Source: Xanthomonas hydrangeae (GTDB taxonomy: Bacteria > Pseudomonadota > Gammaproteobacteria > Xanthomonadales > Xanthomonadaceae). Taken from it: a stretch of DNA of 64,000 bases. A program made the translations under genes and the position numbers. This document shows, in pieces, positions 34,597-43,636 of the stretch. The stretch's first letter is position 1. Each line of letters begins with the position of its first letter. The notes beneath the pieces were generated by a model. It was given only the letters and a program-made list of their open reading frames with translations, was not told the origin of the DNA and ran no database searches. The stretch is from contig LR990730.1 in the NCBI GenBank assembly GCA_905142475.1, forward strand, positions 3,844,001-3,908,000. Reading direction: 5' to 3'.

Positions 34597-36900
34597 TCAA
34601 TTGAACAAGAAAGCTGCCTGTGACTTCGTCACCGCACTGTTACCCGTCGGGACAAGTCCGTTATCGCGCATCCAACCAAGCCACTTACCTAAGATGTCCG
34701 GCGCAAAGCGCTCCTTCGCCTCATGCCAGTTGCTGCGAAACTCGCTAATCAACCACTCGTCATTGGGATGAAGCCCCCCGGCAAGCGCGTCATTCCAGAC
34801 AGCGTATAGCGTTGCGACAGCCTCCAGATCATCCGTCTTACGTCCCTCAAATAGCGCGATAAGACGATCCAACTCCTTCTGAGCAGCGCCGAGTGCGGAA
34901 GCCGCTGTTTCGACAGAGCGACTGATGTTCGCCCCAATGTGATAGGAGACCTTTTCCTGGCCCGATTTGAGCACCTCGACTGAGGTCGAATACAGGCCTT
35001 CTTGAGCGGCACGCTCCTCCACTCGGTAAATCGTCGTATCGAGCGGACCGGCAGCATGGCGACGATATCCATCCATCAAATCCAAGCCCAGATGGGAATC
35101 CGCCAAGAACAGCAATTTCATATGCGCCACACGCCCAAAGGTTCGCTGTGGCGCGAGCCTTGAAATCAGGTAAGCACTGAAATCGACTGCCTCGGCGCCT
35201 GACTTCTTTTCACCACTTAAAGCTTGGCCAATCAATGCATTGGCCAAGTGCTCACGTACTTGCCGGGCTTCGCTGAAGCTGCGTTTGAGCTGGTCGCAAA
35301 GCGCCATCAATTGATCGACTTTGGCGACGATGCGGTGTTGTTCGGCCAGGGGAGGAAGTGGAATCACGGACTCTTTTATTTTTCCAAGATTGAGATTTGG
35401 CTGTGCCCCACCAGCAGCGAGCATGCGAAGATCGTCATAACTCTTCACAAAGAAGTGCTTCACATAACGAAGATGAGACTGATCGGGGTCAAAAAGCTGA
35501 ATAGCTGCGCACGCCTGATTTGTACAGGCATCAATCAGTAGCTCTGATATCTGCCCACGAGTTTTACCCTGACCATACATAGCGACAATCAAAGTGTGAG
35601 GGGGATATACCGTTAGATTTGTTTCTGCAAGAGCTAGAGAGGAAACCTTCTGCTCTGTCATACGGATGAACTCTTGCGATGTTTCCCCGCTAGTTACCCA
35701 ATTAACGGATGCAGGATTGAAGTACTTCGGGTTTGTCCGTAGAGGCGTTGCCCCTGTTCCAACATGCGCAATTTCTTCTAAGCGAATCCAGACCCAACTA
35801 TCCGGCAACGCAAACAGTTTTTCTGCTTCAGTAACATCCGCCAAGGGGCTCTGCTTCTTGATCTTCCCCTCTACCACCAACCGCGCCTTTTCCTCGGCAA
35901 TCCGCTTCAAAAACTCACTAGCCGGTTCATCGTTAGGATCTTGCTGCACCAGTTTACCCATCATCGCCAGTTGCAGCAGGGTTTGCTTGAGGGCGTCGAT
36001 GCTGGATTCGGTGGTGAACAGGGTGTCGAAGTGTTCGGCCAGGCGCTGCCAGCTTCGCGCAAAATCCTCGGCATCGCGGGCCTGGGTCAGGCTGTCCAGC
36101 AGCGCCTGCACCAGTTGGGCGTGGGCGCTGTCGGCATCGGCCTGCCGGGCTTCCAGCCGGTCGCACAGGGCCATCAGCTCATCGACTTTGGCGACGATGC
36201 GATGTTGTTCGGCGAGTGGGGGTAACGGCAACAGCATCAGCGAAACATCGCTCAATCGGAAGCTATTTTTTATTCCTCGCTTAGGTGCTTCGTATTGCTC
36301 ATAAGCCCAAGGAGAGCGCAGCACTTCTGGAAGAAAGCGTCCGCGGACAGCTCCAAAAGAACGAATAAGACATACATGCTGATTGATATATGCCTCACCA
36401 AACTCGGCTGGAATTAACCCCAACAGGCCGACCTCCCCGGTAATGGAGAGCAATAAGTCTCCAGCCTGTAACTTTGTTCTACTTCCCTCACCATCCTCGG
36501 GAGGCGAAACACGTTGAATATTATCGAGGCGCAACTCATAGCTACCGCGTGACAGATTTCCCATGCGAACGAAAATTGCGCCGTCATCGGAGTAGTGTTG
36601 AGCCCAGTCACGCGATCCACTTGTGATAAGCGAGGAAAGTTCACCTAAACGCGTCCACCCCCATCCATCCGGCAAATCGAAGGGCTTTTCCTCTTCGCCA
36701 ATATCCGCCAGCGCCTTTTGCTTCTTAGGCGCTTTTTCCTCGGCGATGCGCTTCAGCAACTCACTGGCCGGCTCATCATTCGGATCCTGTGGCACCAGCT
36801 TGCCGCGCACCGCCAGCTCCAGAATCAGCTCACGCAGCTTCTTGATCCCATTGGGCGCGCCTGTCAGCAGCGGCAGATTGCGGGTAAGCAGCGTCGTCAT
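34597..36900 (-). CDS. hsdS: Type I restriction-modification specificity subunit HsdS with C-terminal extension
   Basis: A 767-residue HsdS. It has two target-recognition domains, each introduced by a DGWGWTRLGEL- or DSWVWIRLEEI-type start and each followed by a conserved helical spacer (PLPPLAEQHRIVAKVDELMALCD and its near copy). These determine the two halves of the DNA recognition sequence. Normal HsdS proteins are 400-600 residues; here an extra domain of about 190 residues (from about residue 570, AEAVDFSAYLISRLAPQ) follows the second spacer, with helical and charged content that I cannot assign. The start overlaps the hsdM stop by ATGA. The hsdM partner is frameshifted, so the system may be silent. 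Confidence 0.92.
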   Translation of the reverse strand: MTTLLTRNLPLLTGAPNGIKKLRELILELAVRGKLVPQDPNDEPASELLKRIAEEKAPKKQKALADIGEEEKPFDLPDGWGWTRLGELSSLITSGSRDWAQHYSDDGAIFVRMGNLSRGSYELRLDNIQRVSPPEDGEGSRTKLQAGDLLLSITGEVGLLGLIPAEFGEAYINQHVCLIRSFGAVRGRFLPEVLRSPWAYEQYEAPKRGIKNSFRLSDVSLMLLPLPPLAEQHRIVAKVDELMALCDRLEARQADADSAHAQLVQALLDSLTQARDAEDFARSWQRLAEHFDTLFTTESSIDALKQTLLQLAMMGKLVQQDPNDEPASEFLKRIAEEKARLVVEGKIKKQSPLADVTEAEKLFALPDSWVWIRLEEIAHVGTGATPLRTNPKYFNPASVNWVTSGETSQEFIRMTEQKVSSLALAETNLTVYPPHTLIVAMYGQGKTRGQISELLIDACTNQACAAIQLFDPDQSHLRYVKHFFVKSYDDLRMLAAGGAQPNLNLGKIKESVIPLPPLAEQHRIVAKVDQLMALCDQLKRSFSEARQVREHLANALIGQALSGEKKSGAEAVDFSAYLISRLAPQRTFGRVAHMKLLFLADSHLGLDLMDGYRRHAAGPLDTTIYRVEERAAQEGLYSTSVEVLKSGQEKVSYHIGANISRSVETAASALGAAQKELDRLIALFEGRKTDDLEAVATLYAVWNDALAGGLHPNDEWLISEFRSNWHEAKERFAPDILGKWLGWMRDNGLVPTGNSAVTKSQAAFLFN

Positions 36901-38365
36901 ACCCGGCGCTCCAGCGCTTCGGCCAGCACCGCCTTGAGCTGGTCACGCAACCCGTCAATCTCGCCTTGCAGGGCGGCATAGCCGCGCAGCAGCTCGTCCG
37001 GGTCGTGGCTGATCTGCTCGCCCACATGCGGGTTCTTGCTGTCGAGGTTCCAGTTGCGGCTTTGCAGTTCGTCGGAGCTGACCTTCCAGGCGAATTCGTT
37101 TTCCTGCCGTGCGGCAAAGCCATTGGCCTCGCTGCCCCACCAGGCTTCCTCAACTGCGAACTCCTCGATGCGCATGGGCTTGGTCTTGGAGTAGCTCTTG
37201 TAGCCAGCCGGGTACTGGTGCTCGTAGAACCACACGTCCCTGGTGGGCGTGCCCTTGGTGAAGAACAGCAGGTTGGTCTTGATGCCGGTGTAGGGGTTGA
37301 ACACGCCATTGGGCAGGCGAACGATGGTGTGCAGGTTGCACTCGGTCAGCAGCTTTTCCTTGATACGGCCCTTGATGCCTTCGCCAAAGAGGAAGCCATC
37401 GGGCAGCACCACGGCGGCGCGGCCACCGTCCTTGAGCAGGTGCATAATCAGCACCAGGAACAGGTCGGCGGTTTCGCGGGTACGGAAGGCGGCGGGGAAG
37501 TTGCTTTCGATGCCGTCTTCTTCCATGCCGCCGAACGGCGGGTTGGCGACAATGCAGTCGACCCGCTCGCTCGGCCCCCAGCTGATCAGCGGGCGCGCCA
37601 GGGTGTTGTCGTGCTTGATCTGGCTGGGCACCTCGATGCCGTGCAGCACCATGTTGGTGGTGGCCAGCAGGTGCGGCAGCGGCTTCTTTTCCACGCCGAA
37701 GATGCTGGCCTGCAAGATGGCCTCGTCCTCGGCAGTTTGCACATAGCGCAGGCGCTTGTGCTCGATGGCGCAGGTAAGGAAGCCGCCGGTGCCACAGGCC
37801 GGGTCCATCACCTTTTCATGCAGCTTGGGGTCGACCATGCGCACCATGAATTCTGTAACCGGGCGCGGCGTATAGAACTCGCCTGCGTTACCGGCGCTCT
37901 GCAGGTCGCGCAGCAGTTGCTCGTACATATCGCCGAAGGCATGGCGCTCCTGCGCCTTGTTGAAGTCCACGCCGCTCTGGATCTTGTTGAGTACCTGGCG
38001 GATCAGCTGCCCGGACTTCATGTAGTTGTAGGCGTCCTGGAACACATCCCGCACGACAAAGCCCAGCGGCTTGCTGTGGCGAGGTGTCAAGTCGCGCAGT
38101 TTAGGAAACAGCTCAAGATCGATGAAGTCTTTGAGATCCCCACCGGTCATCCCTTCCGGATCGGCCGCCCAGTTGCGCCAACGCAGGCGCCGCGGCAACG
38201 CGAACGGTAGTCCTCGTGGATGAGCTCCCATTCCTGCTCACGGTCATCAAGGATCTTGAGGAACAACATCCATACCAGCTGGCCGATGCGCTGGGCGTCT
38301 CCGTCGACGCCGGAATCCTTGCGCATGATGTCCTGGATGGATTTGATGGTGCTGCTGATCGACAT
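36897..38365 (-). pseudogene. hsdM: Type I methyltransferase subunit HsdM, frameshifted near the N-terminus
   Basis: The N-terminal HsdM helical domain begins at the ATG at 38365 (MSISSTIKSIQDIMRKDSG) and runs to LIHEDYRS, then the frame is lost; the rest continues in another frame as LPRRLRWRNWAADPEGM and includes the SAM motif PACGTGGF and the catalytic NPPF (about residue 273). Restoring one G/C near 38197-38202 gives DYRSPLPRRL, an unbroken protein of about 489 residues. This looks like a single-base deletion. Re-initiation inside the second frame would lack the N-terminal domain needed for HsdS/HsdM assembly. The gene starts 5 bp after the nucleotidyltransferase gene and overlaps hsdS. 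Confidence 0.85.
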
Positions 38366-38369
38366 CGTG

Positions 38370-39092
38370 TTACCTGTTGAATGATGCAAGTGCGTCCAGC
38401 CGCGTGAAGATCAACTCCTCGCGCTGGCGGTTGTTGTTGGAAGTGGCCTGAACGGCATAGTTGAAGTCGCGGTGGCGCAGGAGTTCGGCGATCCCCTACG
38501 CGATATCCAACTGCAATGCTGTGGACGCCTGCGCGACCTCATCGCACAGGCTGGCGCGGCCATCCACGACATTGAGGATGTCCTCGACATCCCGGCTGGC
38601 CAATGGATCACGGTTGCCGCGCCCCCGGTACGCCTCCAGCTTGGTGCCCAGAAAGTAGGCTGGAGCGACCACGCGGATGGTCACACCTATCGGCAGTGCG
38701 TAATCGTACGCCTCACGCAGCGCATCGGCGTACCACCGATTGCTGAAGCCGAGGACGGCAGCGTCATCAGGCATGAAATCGACGATCAGGTCGCTGGCAT
38801 GCTGATCGCGCAGGCGGGTGCGGCAGACGACGTCGTCGTTGGGCGAGGTGCGGAAGCCCTTACCAGCCAGCACCTGCTGCAGACGGTACCAACTGCCCAA
38901 GCCCATGACGTGCACGATCAAGTCGACGTCTTCGGTAAAGCGAACAGCTTCCCGGCTTACCGCGTCTGTCATCAGCAGACCGGTGGTGCAGCCGCCGACG
39001 AAGGCGACTTCCGGCAGCAGATCCGGCCCAAGCGCTTCGGCCACGCGTGCCAGCATGTGCTGCTGGATATCCCAGTTTCCAGGCGTGCCCAT
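38370..39092 (-). pseudogene. AbiEii/MenT-like nucleotidyltransferase interrupted by an amber codon
   Basis: The first 198 codons encode a minimal nucleotidyltransferase: FVGGCTTGLL (G-[GS] motif) and FTEDVDLIVHV (DxD) are the metal-binding sites, and FLGTKLEAYRGRGNRD is the conserved downstream motif of the AbiEii/nucleotidyltransferase toxin group. A TAG at 38496-38498 stops it, but the frame stays open for 42 more codons (GIAELLRHRDFNYAVQATS ...) to a TAA at 38370, 5 bp before hsdM. The family C-terminus corresponds to the part after the TAG. The start overlaps the stop of the wHTH gene (TAATG), so the two are coupled. The truncated 198-residue product may or may not be active. Confidence 0.75.
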
Positions 39093-39727
39093 TACGGCAC
39101 CTCCCGCAGGTATTGGGTCAGCACACTGCCGGCAAGCGCCGACTCACGCTCACGCCCCAGCCGGATCGCGTCCACCAGCGCCAGCATGGCGTACAGATCC
39201 GCATCGCGACGTACGGCACGCGGCACGCTTTTGTATAGCGGCTCCACGCGCTGGCCCTGCTCGCTGCCGTAGCCGTCCTCCCAGACGTAGATGTGTTCGC
39301 CTGCGGACAACAGGCGATCGACCAGCACCGGCGCAGCGTGTGCAGTGGGAATGCCGCGGACGATCGGGCCCGGGCGCGCCGGGAACACATACTTCAGCCC
39401 GTTCATCACAAAGCCCAGCAGGGCGCGTGTGTTGGCGCGCGGGATGCCACTACCGCGCTCGGGCAGGACCAACCCCACGTCGCTGCAACGCCGGAGCGCC
39501 TGACTGACTTCCGATTTGCTGATGCCGGTGGATTCCTCAAGGCCGCGCACGGAGAACGCATCTTCGGCCAAGCTGGTCGCCCCCCCATCCTCCTGCACCG
39601 CCGACACGGCCCAGCCACGCCAGTCATCGGGAATGCCGAGCGCTGCTTTCTCACCGACCACAGGGACCAATTGCTGGCGCTCGAGGCTGACCAGCTTCAG
39701 CAAGAGCAGGATGTCTTGACTTTTCAT
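39092..39727 (-). CDS. Winged-helix DNA-binding protein, likely partner of the nucleotidyltransferase
   Basis: A 211-residue protein with an N-terminal winged-helix region containing LEESTGISKSEVSQALRRCSDVGLVLP (residues about 65-95), the recognition helix. The C-terminal half (YVFPARPGPIVRGIPTAHAAP) is of unknown fold and contains a proline/arginine-rich loop. By position it is the cognate partner of the coupled nucleotidyltransferase, probably as repressor/antitoxin in an AbiE-like arrangement, although sequence similarity to AbiEi itself is not evident to me. Stop and start overlap as TAATG. It lies 63 bp after hsdR. Confidence 0.65.
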   Translation of the reverse strand: MKSQDILLLLKLVSLERQQLVPVVGEKAALGIPDDWRGWAVSAVQEDGGATSLAEDAFSVRGLEESTGISKSEVSQALRRCSDVGLVLPERGSGIPRANTRALLGFVMNGLKYVFPARPGPIVRGIPTAHAAPVLVDRLLSAGEHIYVWEDGYGSEQGQRVEPLYKSVPRAVRRDADLYAMLALVDAIRLGRERESALAGSVLTQYLREVP

Positions 39728-39790
39728 GAGTAACGGAAAGCATCCGTCCCCCGTCCTGAAACAAAGGACAAGGATACTATGGAAAGCAGG

Positions 39791-42172
39791 TCAGGCAACG
39801 TCCGCACTGCTGTATAGCTGGCTTTCCAGGTCCAGGATGGCCCGCTGGTAATTCGTCTTGCCGCCAAAAGCCGCCACAAGTTCGACCGGTGCTCCAAGAG
39901 TACGAAACGGGTCGAGCTGCAGGATCCTGATGTCCTCGATATGCTCCACCCCAGTGTCGGCGTACTTGTCCAACAAGCCTTCGAGTACCTGCCGCGCCTT
40001 GCCCTGATACCTGGCGAAATAATTGCGCTTGCGCACACCCTCCGCCCGCTCCCTGCGCGACAGCGGCGGTTGATCAAAGGCCACGTGACAGATTAGGTCG
40101 AACGGATCGAGCGACTGGCCGAGTTTCTTCTCGACTTCGCCGGCCAGCTCTTCCCATAACACGCCCTGTGTGGCCAGCTCATCGATGATGGCCCTCTTCT
40201 GCTGGGCATCGCTCCAGCGCCGCAAGAAGTCATCAAGCGATGCGAACTGGCGCAGGACGCGCTCACGGGTGTAATCGCGCAGCGACTCGGTGATGAGCTT
40301 GCCATCGGATCCGTAATACAGGACGCGCTCGGCCACGACCGATACCGGCAGTTTGTCGATGACGTATTTGATGCGCTTCGGCCCATCTTCACCTCCGGTG
40401 GTGACGTCATCACCGCCATCTGGAGGATCGCCGATCCCACCGCCGTCGCCACCCTCGCCGCCCCCGATCTCAGGCGGTACCGGACTGTCATTGGGCGAGG
40501 GGTTGTAGATCACCTCCGGGTCTCCATCGAATGATGGATCAGCGAACAGTTCGGTCGCCTTCTTGAAATCCATGATGGTGAACCAGTACTTGCCGTAGTC
40601 CTCATTGATGCGCGTCCCGCGACCGATGATCTGCTTGAACTCGGTCATCGACCGGATGTGCTGGTCCAGCACGATGAGCTTGCAGGTTTGCGCGTCAACG
40701 CCGGTCGTCATCAGCTTGCTGGTGGTCGCGATGACGGGGTAGCGCATTTCCGGATTGATGAAATTGTCGAGCTCGGCTTTTCCTTCGTTGTCATCGCCGG
40801 TGATGCGCATGACGTACTTGCGATTTTCCGCGACACGCTGCGGATTGAGATTCACCAAGGCCTGGCGCATACGCTCGGCATGATCGATGTCGTCACAGAA
40901 AACAATGGTCTTCTGGAATAGACCGGTGGCAGTGAGGAATTCGGTGACTTTCTGCGCGACCAGATACGTCCGCGCTTCGACCACAAGCTGGCGATCCATA
41001 TCCCGCAGGTTGTAGATGCGATCTTCGATCAACTCGCCGTTTTTGTCGCGCATCCCTTTGGGTGGCCGCCAGCCCTGCAGATCGACATCGAAGTCGATGC
41101 GAACCACTCTGTACGGTGCCAGGAAGCCGTCTTCGATGCCCTGCTTCAGCGTGTAGCTGTAGACGGGCTCTCCAAAGTAAGTACTGCTGGAGACTTCCTT
41201 GGTCTCCTTTGGCGTTGCGGTCAGGCCGATATGCGTGGCACCAGAGAAATACTCCAGGATCTCCCGCCACGCAGAATCCTCAGCCGCGCTGCCACGATGG
41301 CATTCATCGATGACGACAAGGTCAAAAAATTCCCGAGAGAACTGCTTGTAGATGTTCTTGACATCCTCTACGCCGGTCACCGCCTGGTACAGCGACAGGT
41401 AGATCTCGTAAGACGTATCAATCTGGCGCTTGGTAATCTTGGTCATTGCCGTGCCGAACGGCTTGAAATCGTTGTTTTTTGTCTGATCGACCAAGATGTT
41501 GCGATCAGCCAGGAACAGGATGCGCTTCTTCTGGCGCGACTTCCAAAGCCGCCAGATGATCTGGAAAGCGGTATAGGTTTTGCCGGTTCCGGTGGCCATC
41601 ACCAGCAGGATGCGGTTTTGACCGTTGGCCACAGCTTCGATCGTTCGATTGATCGCATTGATCTGGTAGTAGCGCGGCGAGCGACTGGTGCCATCATCGT
41701 AGTACGGGGACTCGACCACCTGCCGCGCGTCCTCACCAAGCCCCTTCCAGAGGCAATAGCGACGCCACAGTTCCTCTGGCGAGGGAAACTGATCCAACGT
41801 CAATTCGGATTCGACCTTGTCGCCGGTTGCGGTTCTATCGTGGAAAAGGAATCCGTCGCCGTTGCTTGAGAACACAAACGGAACATCCAGCGCATCTGCA
41901 TATCCCAGCGCCTGTTGCATGCCGGAACCAACGGCATGCTTGTTGTCCTTTGCCTCGATCACGGCCAAAGGAAGATTGGCACGGTGGTACAGCACGACGT
42001 CGGCACGACGTGCCAACCCCCGGCTGTGCAGCTTGCCGCGAACGACGACACGCCCCTTGGTAAAAGCGACCTCTTCGCGCACTTGGAGATCCAGATCCCA
42101 GCCCGCAGCGACAATCGAGGGAATGATGAATTTCGTGCAGATATCGCGCTCGGTTAACGACGACTTGTCCAT
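39791..42172 (-). CDS. hsdR: Type I restriction subunit HsdR (EcoEI-like)
   Basis: A 793-residue motor/nuclease subunit. The N-terminal restriction domain has the PD-(D/E)xK-like [13 protein letters not shown]. The SF2 translocase follows with Walker A in [13 protein letters not shown] (about residue 195), the DEAD-like VIDECHRGS (about 290), GLTATP and the late helicase motifs QIIGRGTRI. An acidic glycine-rich linker ([18 protein letters not shown]) separates the EcoEI_R C-terminal domain. HsdR works with HsdM and HsdS to translocate and cut unmodified DNA. It is the first gene of the operon; order is hsdR, wHTH, nucleotidyltransferase, hsdM, hsdS. No disabling lesion is seen in it. Confidence 0.93.
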   Translation of the reverse strand: MDKSSLTERDICTKFIIPSIVAAGWDLDLQVREEVAFTKGRVVVRGKLHSRGLARRADVVLYHRANLPLAVIEAKDNKHAVGSGMQQALGYADALDVPFVFSSNGDGFLFHDRTATGDKVESELTLDQFPSPEELWRRYCLWKGLGEDARQVVESPYYDDGTSRSPRYYQINAINRTIEAVANGQNRILLVMATGTGKTYTAFQIIWRLWKSRQKKRILFLADRNILVDQTKNNDFKPFGTAMTKITKRQIDTSYEIYLSLYQAVTGVEDVKNIYKQFSREFFDLVVIDECHRGSAAEDSAWREILEYFSGATHIGLTATPKETKEVSSSTYFGEPVYSYTLKQGIEDGFLAPYRVVRIDFDVDLQGWRPPKGMRDKNGELIEDRIYNLRDMDRQLVVEARTYLVAQKVTEFLTATGLFQKTIVFCDDIDHAERMRQALVNLNPQRVAENRKYVMRITGDDNEGKAELDNFINPEMRYPVIATTSKLMTTGVDAQTCKLIVLDQHIRSMTEFKQIIGRGTRINEDYGKYWFTIMDFKKATELFADPSFDGDPEVIYNPSPNDSPVPPEIGGGEGGDGGGIGDPPDGGDDVTTGGEDGPKRIKYVIDKLPVSVVAERVLYYGSDGKLITESLRDYTRERVLRQFASLDDFLRRWSDAQQKRAIIDELATQGVLWEELAGEVEKKLGQSLDPFDLICHVAFDQPPLSRRERAEGVRKRNYFARYQGKARQVLEGLLDKYADTGVEHIEDIRILQLDPFRTLGAPVELVAAFGGKTNYQRAILDLESQLYSSADVA

Positions 42173-42250
42173 TCAATCCCCTGTGTCTCCATCTTCCCGC
42201 AATTGGCGACGCGCCCAGGCACAGACGCCACTTATCGATTGACTCGCCGC

Positions 42251-42559
42251 CTAATGATAGTCGTCTTCACGCTGATGCCTAACTGCCAAAACGGTGACGA
42301 CCTGATCGCTTTCAACCTCAAACAGCAGCACGTAGCCGCTGGCACCGAAGCCGATCACCAGCTCGCGCAAGAACGGGTCTGCCACCCCCGCTTTGCGACA
42401 GCTCAACGGGGCCAGTTCAAGCACGGTGACGCCATCGCGGACGGCCTGCAGCGCGCGCTCGGCTACGGTGAAGTCGCCTTCGGCAGGCTGTAGCAGCCAG
42501 TCGTAAAGACGCGCGAGATCGTCGCGCGCTTCTTGAGTGAAGCGGACGGAAAATCCCAC
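42251..42559 (-). CDS. ParE/RelE-superfamily toxin
   Basis: A 102-residue protein with the ParE fold: FSVRFTQEARDDLARLYDWL at the N-terminus, a central helix pair, and the beta strands ending in YVLLFEVESDQVVTVLAVRHQRED. ParE-type toxins poison gyrase; RelE-type cleave mRNA. The RHQRE end and length fit the ParE side, but the target cannot be settled here. It follows the antitoxin gene with a 6-bp gap on the same strand and sits upstream of the R-M operon. Confidence 0.85.
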   Translation of the reverse strand: MGFSVRFTQEARDDLARLYDWLLQPAEGDFTVAERALQAVRDGVTVLELAPLSCRKAGVADPFLRELVIGFGASGYVLLFEVESDQVVTVLAVRHQREDDYH

Positions 42560-42565
42560 GTTGGC

Positions 42566-42829
42566 TTAGCCCTTGCGCGCCTTGTCCAGTTGGGACTGCA
42601 GCCCGGCCAGCACATCGTTCGCGTCGATGTACCGGTTGGATGCCTTGGCGCTGTCACGCGAAGCCAGCCCACGCGCAATGAAGGCTTCCTGCTGCTGCCG
42701 CTGCTGCACCTGGGCACGCACGGAGTGCTCGACGAAGCTGGAAAGTGTCTCGCCCTCCTGCAACACAGCTTCGGCCGCTTCGCGCAGCGCCGGGTCTACC
42801 CGGAGCGATGGAAGAGATGCGGATTTCAT
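42566..42829 (-). CDS. Antitoxin of the ParE-type pair
   Basis: An 87-residue protein from the ATG at 42829 (the frame is open a little further but the operator lies there). It starts with a short ribbon-helix-helix-like segment (ASLPSLRVDPALREAAEAVLQEGETLSSFVEHSVR), followed by a Gln-rich helix (QQRQQQEAF) and an acidic toxin-neutralising tail. The pattern matches YlcI/YnfO-type ParD-like antitoxins. It precedes the toxin, and a perfect palindrome lies just upstream. Confidence 0.8.
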   Translation of the reverse strand: MKSASLPSLRVDPALREAAEAVLQEGETLSSFVEHSVRAQVQQRQQQEAFIARGLASRDSAKASNRYIDANDVLAGLQSQLDKARKG

Positions 42830-42840
42830 GGCAAGCCTCG

Positions 42841-42860
42841 TGCGTTGCAAGTGCAACGCA
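42841..42860. promoter_or_regulatory. Palindromic operator of the toxin-antitoxin pair
   Basis: TGCGTTGCA-AG-TGCAACGCA is a perfect inverted repeat with 9-bp arms, ending 12 bp from the antitoxin ATG. This is where a ribbon-helix-helix antitoxin would bind to repress its own operon. Confidence 0.7.
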
Positions 42861-43114
42861 TCATCGCAAGCGAGCGCCGGCGCTTCAATGTTTTCTTTGC
42901 AAACCTAAGACAATGTCACTGCACGTATGCGACCAGTTGTGCTCGATGGCCTTGGCGCTATACCAGCGGCGGGTTTAGGGCGGGCAGCTTGTCCGGCCTG
43001 GCCAGCTGGTGGTACCAGAGCAATTGTGCAAGCACCTCTTGCACTAATGATTCGTCCGGCCGGCCCGAGACAGACGTTCGCTCATCCAGTCGCCCGTAGA
43101 TTTTTTTGCATTTT

Positions 43115-43636
43115 TTAGATCAACGACGCAGGCGTCACCGGCACAGCCGGAGGCCCCAACACAAATCGCGCCCGTTCTTGCCGCAGCATTTGATAAGGCG
43201 AGATAAAGCGCACACCAAGTCCTACACAGACATTGGGAATCTTGATCTTCCTTGTCGAATTGGCTGGCACTTCATGTGTCACCACGGTGTGGCCTGCAGC
43301 CAACGCGAATGCCACCAGCCAGTAGTCGGCAACCTGCAGAAATGTATTGACCGCCACAGGTTCATATTGCTGGCCAGCGACCCATGCGCTGACCTGTACA
43401 GCTGCGGCCAACACCGCAGTGTCTGGCGGGAGGAAGAAAGCATCCCCACGTGCCTGTGCCCATCCGGCCAGATCATCCTCGCCGGTTTGTAGCTCTTCCC
43501 CAACTTGGCGGATGCTAAAAACACTTCCAGCCACATGTTTCATTATCAGCCAGTCCCAGAACGCTGGGCAGAAATCAAACCCGTATTGCAGGTTCTTGGC
43601 TTGGATGAACACATTTGCATCCAGCAGATAGGCCAT
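43115..43636 (-). CDS. DUF4411 (PIN-like) protein
   Basis: A 173-residue protein. The N-terminus YLLDANVFIQAKN holds the first acidic residue of a PIN-type nuclease, and further conserved acidic or polar positions occur in ADYWLVAFALAAGHTVVTHE. The length and the FCPAFWDWL segment match DUF4411. Such proteins are predicted RNase toxins that pair with an XRE/ImmA-IrrE protein. Its start overlaps the stop of that upstream gene at 43636, so the two are co-translated. Confidence 0.78.
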   Translation of the reverse strand: MAYLLDANVFIQAKNLQYGFDFCPAFWDWLIMKHVAGSVFSIRQVGEELQTGEDDLAGWAQARGDAFFLPPDTAVLAAAVQVSAWVAGQQYEPVAVNTFLQVADYWLVAFALAAGHTVVTHEVPANSTRKIKIPNVCVGLGVRFISPYQMLRQERARFVLGPPAVPVTPASLI

